DNA of 64,000 bases from an uncultured Clostridia bacterium. GTDB taxonomy: Bacteria; Bacillota; Clostridia; Christensenellales; UBA1242. The stretch lies in contig CAKVOE010000001.1 in assembly GCA_934778215.1 (NCBI GenBank), positions 558,001 to 622,000 on the forward strand. The letters are read 5' to 3'. Positions 45,001 through 51,000 of this stretch are shown piece after piece. The notes beneath the pieces are model-generated. The model was not told the DNA's origin. It was given only the letters and a program-made list of their open reading frames with translations, and made no database searches. The stretch's first letter is position 1; the number at the start of each line of letters is the position of its first letter. Both the position numbers and the translations under genes were made by a program.

Positions 45001-48000
45001 CTAGTAACCTTTTGGGCACCGACCCACAAACGGGACAAAACATACAAATCTTCCTAAATGAATTAGACGGAAACTTCTACACCGACCTAAATTACAAAAA
45101 CATTTACAACGGTCAAATAAGAGTAAGCATAACCGATGAAGATGGCAACAGTACACTAAAAGAAGTTAAATTTGCACCATACACCACCACAACAAGTTAC
45201 AGTGGCTACATAAAGGGTTCAAGATTAACCGGTAAATCTACCCCACTAGCCCTAACAAGTGTAAATTATCCATTCGCAGAATTCGCAGGCTGGTTATTTA
45301 CAAACCAACTAGACGAAAGTGCAATTCTTTCGGGCGAAACCCAAAGCACCGAAATCATAAATGGAACAAAGTATTATATGTACAAACTTGTTCAAAATGG
45401 CGACTATTCAGTAAATCCAACTTCTACAAACTACTTATTTAAGCCAATTCAAGTGCAAAACAACGCCGATATGTCTAAGCAAGAAACCTATTTGCACAAC
45501 AACACATTGTTCTACGCTTATGAATACAATGTAGAAAAAATAGCCGAACTAATCAAAGACTTCCCAAGCGTTCAACCAAACGCCGTTTATACCCGACTAA
45601 ACGAAATAATTCAAAATATGTTCTACACAACCTCTCCTACGGTATATCTAAACATAAATTACAGCACACTAAATCGTTATTTCCAAAACGGAGTTATAAG
45701 CGATGAAGCCTACGAAAACAATTGTATGTTAGGCACGCTAAATTCTAGCGGAACACTTGAAACCATAACGCTTTCAAAAACAGACGAATCAACCATTGGC
45801 AAGTTTAATGCGGTATTTAGTAGCGTCAAATACGAAGGTTTAACCATAACCAAGTCTAAGGTAATCGCTCCAAAGCGAGATAGAAAAGCCTCTATCGCAC
45901 AAAACATCTTTTATAGCAAAAAGCCAATGATAAGTAAGTTTACCTCCCTTGCAAATACCGACTTCTACTGCTACATAAACGGCGAGTTTACAAACCTACG
46001 CACCGTACTAAAAGACTCATACATAAACAGTTCTAACCAGCAAATATTTGTATACTCACGCTTTGCACGAAGCCTAACCCCAATCACTAACGAAAATGTA
46101 AATGTTACTTACAGTTCACAAAATGTTAAGTTTGATAACCAAAATGTTTATGGCTCAACCGAAAGTTTATATAACCTAATTAAACAAAGTTATCTAAATG
46201 CTGGCGAAACACCACAAATTGCCACCGAAAAAGCCGATAGCATTACAAGCACCTTACATAATTCGGTAAAAAATGCAACTTACTTCTTTACCCCATTTGA
46301 GTTAAATGACCAAACCCAACTAGACGAAATAACCGTTATATATAACGACAACGGGGCTAAACAATTTAAGTTAAGCAATTTGTCAATGACAGCATCAGAA
46401 ATTAGCGAGTTCAAAAAGGTACTAACCCAAAAATTAGAGCATGTAGTTACTCCAAAATTTACCTACAACCCAGTGTCAAACCTAGTAATACTAACTGGCA
46501 CCGACAAATACTCATTTGCAAATGAATATCTTTCTAGCATAAATAACACGGTATTTACCGCACCAAGCATTGCACAAGAAAGTTACATCAGTTCCGTGCG
46601 TAAGGTTGTAGAAGGCAACAATGACACACTAAAATATTACAAGGGCATAACCCCATACCTTGCACACAAGGTAGTTCAAAAATCAGCGCTACAAACCGAA
46701 CAACTAACCCTAGCATCACAAATAAACGGTTCTAGCGTAACGCTTCCAGCAGGCGTAACAGAGCAAGACCTAAATGCGTTAATAAATACACTAACCCACA
46801 AAACGGAATACGTTTTAGCCTCTCTAAAAACACAAATTGGCTTTACTTCAATAAGCGAAAACGCACTTACCTATTATATAATTCCAGCAAACAACGCATT
46901 TGGATACAGTTATTCATTGTACATTCAAAACTCAATAATTTATGGAACAATGGTAATTTCTGACACAGCATACAATTTCCAAGTTACACAAACGCTAGTA
47001 TCTGGTTTCAACCTACTTCAATTTACGGCATCAGCACAAAATTACACTTATACCACTGCAATTACTACCCCTGCTGATTACACCGACTACCCAGTTACCA
47101 CTTTGCAAGCAAGGCATCAAACCGAAACCATTTCCGACTATTCTAATGTACAACCTGCAACCACAGGCATCACAAGCGGACACTTTATGTTTGGCGACAA
47201 AAAAGCCTTTAACACATTAAGCGCCACCGTTTCTGGACGAACCACTCTAAATGCATATTTTAGAGGCGCAAGTTACATTTTGAATATTAAGGTAAATGAG
47301 TCCAACGAAAAATATGACCCAGCATCAGGCACCTTAACCGAAAACACCTCATATAACAAAGACACCTTGCAATCTACCTCAGACGGTAACTACACAAATG
47401 TGGGCTTTGAATTAAATCCTTCGGGCAAAAGATATTATTATGCAACCGAACAAGACACTGGCAACAAGGTTCAAACCTATAAACCAGTTGGAGCAATGTT
47501 TGCAGAAGCCAACGGCATTTCACCAAACGAACTAGGTCCATACATTTACAACGCAAATGGCGACTTGCTAAATGAATATTCTAATTTGTTGGTTGTAGGT
47601 AACACCGCAAGCACCTCACTAACTAAATTGCTAAACCAAAAAACCACTTCAAATTACATTTGGAACGGAGAAGAATACATAGATGCTTACGTTAGTTCTG
47701 GCATAACGAGTTCATTTAAGGACGACTTCAATATGCTATCAACCTATCGCAGACAACCTTCAAAAATAGAGAATTTAGTCTTTGCAAAACTATCCGCTAA
47801 TCAATATAGCCTATTGCAAGAGGGCAAAAATATCTATTACAGTTCAATAATTACCTCAGATGGGTCAACATCTCACCCATTTGCCGAAGACGATTTACTA
47901 CAACAAAACCGTTCTATTTACACCATTTTGTGTAAAACCAATGACGAAACCCGATTTAATAGTGGCAACTACATCATAGTAAAACTAAAAGCCGATGCCA

Positions 48001-51000
48001 TTTGCGATTACACTCTAAACACTTCAATTTCTGACATAAATGAGTACATAAACGCAAGCACTGGCGAGTTAAACACCGACCGCATCAAAATTAACACTTC
48101 AAATCAAAAAAATGTACAAGTTGTTCCATACAAAACCATCGACCAAAGCATTTTAGGTATAAATAGTTCTACCCTAAGCACAACAGGTGGCACCTCAACT
48201 ACTTTTGGCGTATTGGCAAAGGTAACAGCCACCCCATCTAGTGGTTTCCCAAGCATTCAACTATTGCTAAACGAAAACATCGGCAACAACCAAAATTCAG
48301 CACTAAACGGGCTAGAACGAAACGCCAACATCTTCCGAGCATCATACATTACCCCAACAGGCATAGAGCAAATAGACGAAAGCAAATTCACCTACGGCAA
48401 CTACAAATCATTCAACAACCAAATCTTCCCAGATGAATACGGCAACGTCACAAGCCCAGCCTACAACGTACAAATGGAAGTTGGCTTTAAACTTAAAGCA
48501 GTTGCTCTCGAAATTGACCTAAACGCTACGGGCGGAACAAACGACAAGTTAGGCTCGCTTGTAACCCCTTCTTTCGAAGAAGACAAAAATAAAGTAAGTT
48601 ACCAAAACACTTCCGACCTAATAAATCAACTAATTAAACTTGCTTCATCTAATATTGCTTCCGACCAGCAAAAATACAACGCACTAACCAAAGAACTTTC
48701 TAACCTATTCTCTAACTATTCAATATACAAGTTTAAGGGTGCAAATTACTATCTAAATCAATTGCAAGAGTTTAACGAAAAGATTGTAAACAACAAAGAA
48801 CTTGCAGAGTCGTTTGAAAAATTTAATAAAATGTTTGGCGCAAACATTTCAATTTCAAACGAAAACTTCACGCTAGTAGATAGCGGATTAAGTTCAAGAA
48901 TTAACAAAATTATGCTCCGAGAACTAGAAAATTCTAATAGCCTAATAAACACGAGCCTAAAATTGGTAATTCAAAAAGACTTACAATCTAACCTAAACTC
49001 ATCACTAAGAGTAAAATCTATTGCAAAAGATAAAGATAGCGAAAACTGGCAGGTAACCTACACACTTTACGGCAACGATACAATTATTACACTTGCCGAA
49101 GAGGGAACTTCTAATAATGATGGCATACAAAACTACATTTCACAATTACTATCTAGCATAAGTAAGGATAACGATGCCAACACCTACGGCATAGACGGCG
49201 AAAAACTTTACTACTACTATTACCTATGTGCCTTAATAGAAAGTTACACCGAACAAACCGTTGACAAAAACGCATTCTATAATGCAGACGGCAACTTTGA
49301 ACCAAAACCAGAATTTTATTCTAATGGCAAATACGCCGACTCCATTATTAAACGAATAGAAAGTTACAACTCAATGCTAGCCGTTCAAGACTATCTAAAT
49401 AACTTCTCTAATTACTATAACACCGTACTATACGACCTAATATTTGCATATAGCAATTTCGGAGCAGATAGCGACCAATACAAAACCATTGCAATTTCGG
49501 CATTCTTAGCGTACGGCTTAATATTCAATGACTACACCTTTACTTCGGGCACAATTGTGTTTATGGATCCAAACCGAATGATAGGCGAAACAGAAATTAA
49601 AGCCGAAAGCATACTAAGTTATAACGAATACAAAAACAAAGATCTAAAATCACTTAAAACTATCCTTGATAAAGAATTTATGCCACGCATAACTAACATA
49701 ATGTACACCGATATGTACGGCGCACAAGTTAGCATAAATTTCAGCGTAATAGATTTGGTCAAATCTGTTGCAGAGTACACACCAAATACTCCTGCTGAGC
49801 CAATAGTAGATGTTTCAATAACCGAAAGCAGATATGTATACAAGTTAAAAAATCTAGATCCTGTTGCAACAGAACGGTTAAAAACCTTGTTCATTAAGCC
49901 ACTTTCTACCGACAACGCCGAAGCCCGAAAGTATCAGGAACTATACCGCAAAACCTTCGGCGAAGGCGTTAAGGGTGTCGAAAACTACTTTATACAAGGC
50001 TTTAACAAATTGCTTGCAACGTTTAATATAGTTACCGACCAATCTAAAAACGGTTCGATTGTATCACAGGTAAAATTTACTGGTAGCGAACTAGGAAACC
50101 CATTTAAGTATGACCCCGCAACTATAACAAACAACCTAACCGATACCATGTGGGCTACATCTGGTAACACATCAGGAATTGGCGTTAGTGACGGCAAAAT
50201 TAGTTGGAGCGGAAAATTGTATTTGTTAAATACTTACGACAACGACTGGCAGAAAGAAGGCATAAACTACGAAGAAAAAATACATACCACCTACCCATTT
50301 GTTATCAAAGGCACAACTCCATACAACCTATATAACGAAATAATAAATGGCGGGTTGCTTGGTACCGTTTGCAACGGTGGAGATAACCGCAATGAAATCA
50401 CCCTTGATACTGATTTAGAAGACTTAGAGTTTAACTTTAAGGTTTACACAAAGGTGGGTTATGGCGTAAGTTATGACTACACCGCATCGCATAAACCATA
50501 TCAAGACCGACCAGTTTACGAAGAAACCGTTCGCTCCTCTAACTTAATATTTAAGAGTTTAGACAGTTTAAAGAGTGTAGATACCATTTTGGATATGTCA
50601 CAATTTAAAACAAACGGCAATGGCTACCGTCAAACTACAATGAATATGGCACAAGCAATAAGCGAACAGCAAGAGTTGTATTACCTTATGAATGAGCAAA
50701 ATGCCGACAAATACAACAAGTTGCTAAATGACAACCTAAAGTTTAAAGACCGAGAGAGTTTTGTAAACGCTTATAACCAAATTTGTAAAGATAGATACAC
50801 TATCTATAATGGCAAACAATACAATTACATTGGACGCTTTGCAAACGAAGCAATTGAAAAACGGGGCTACTTTGATGAAATTAAAGACCTACTCAAAATA
50901 AACACACTAACCGAAAAATTTACAATGCAAACCTACCTAACAACCTATGTGCTATCCGCATACGAACTTTTACAATTAGATTTAAGTGCAAACTACAACG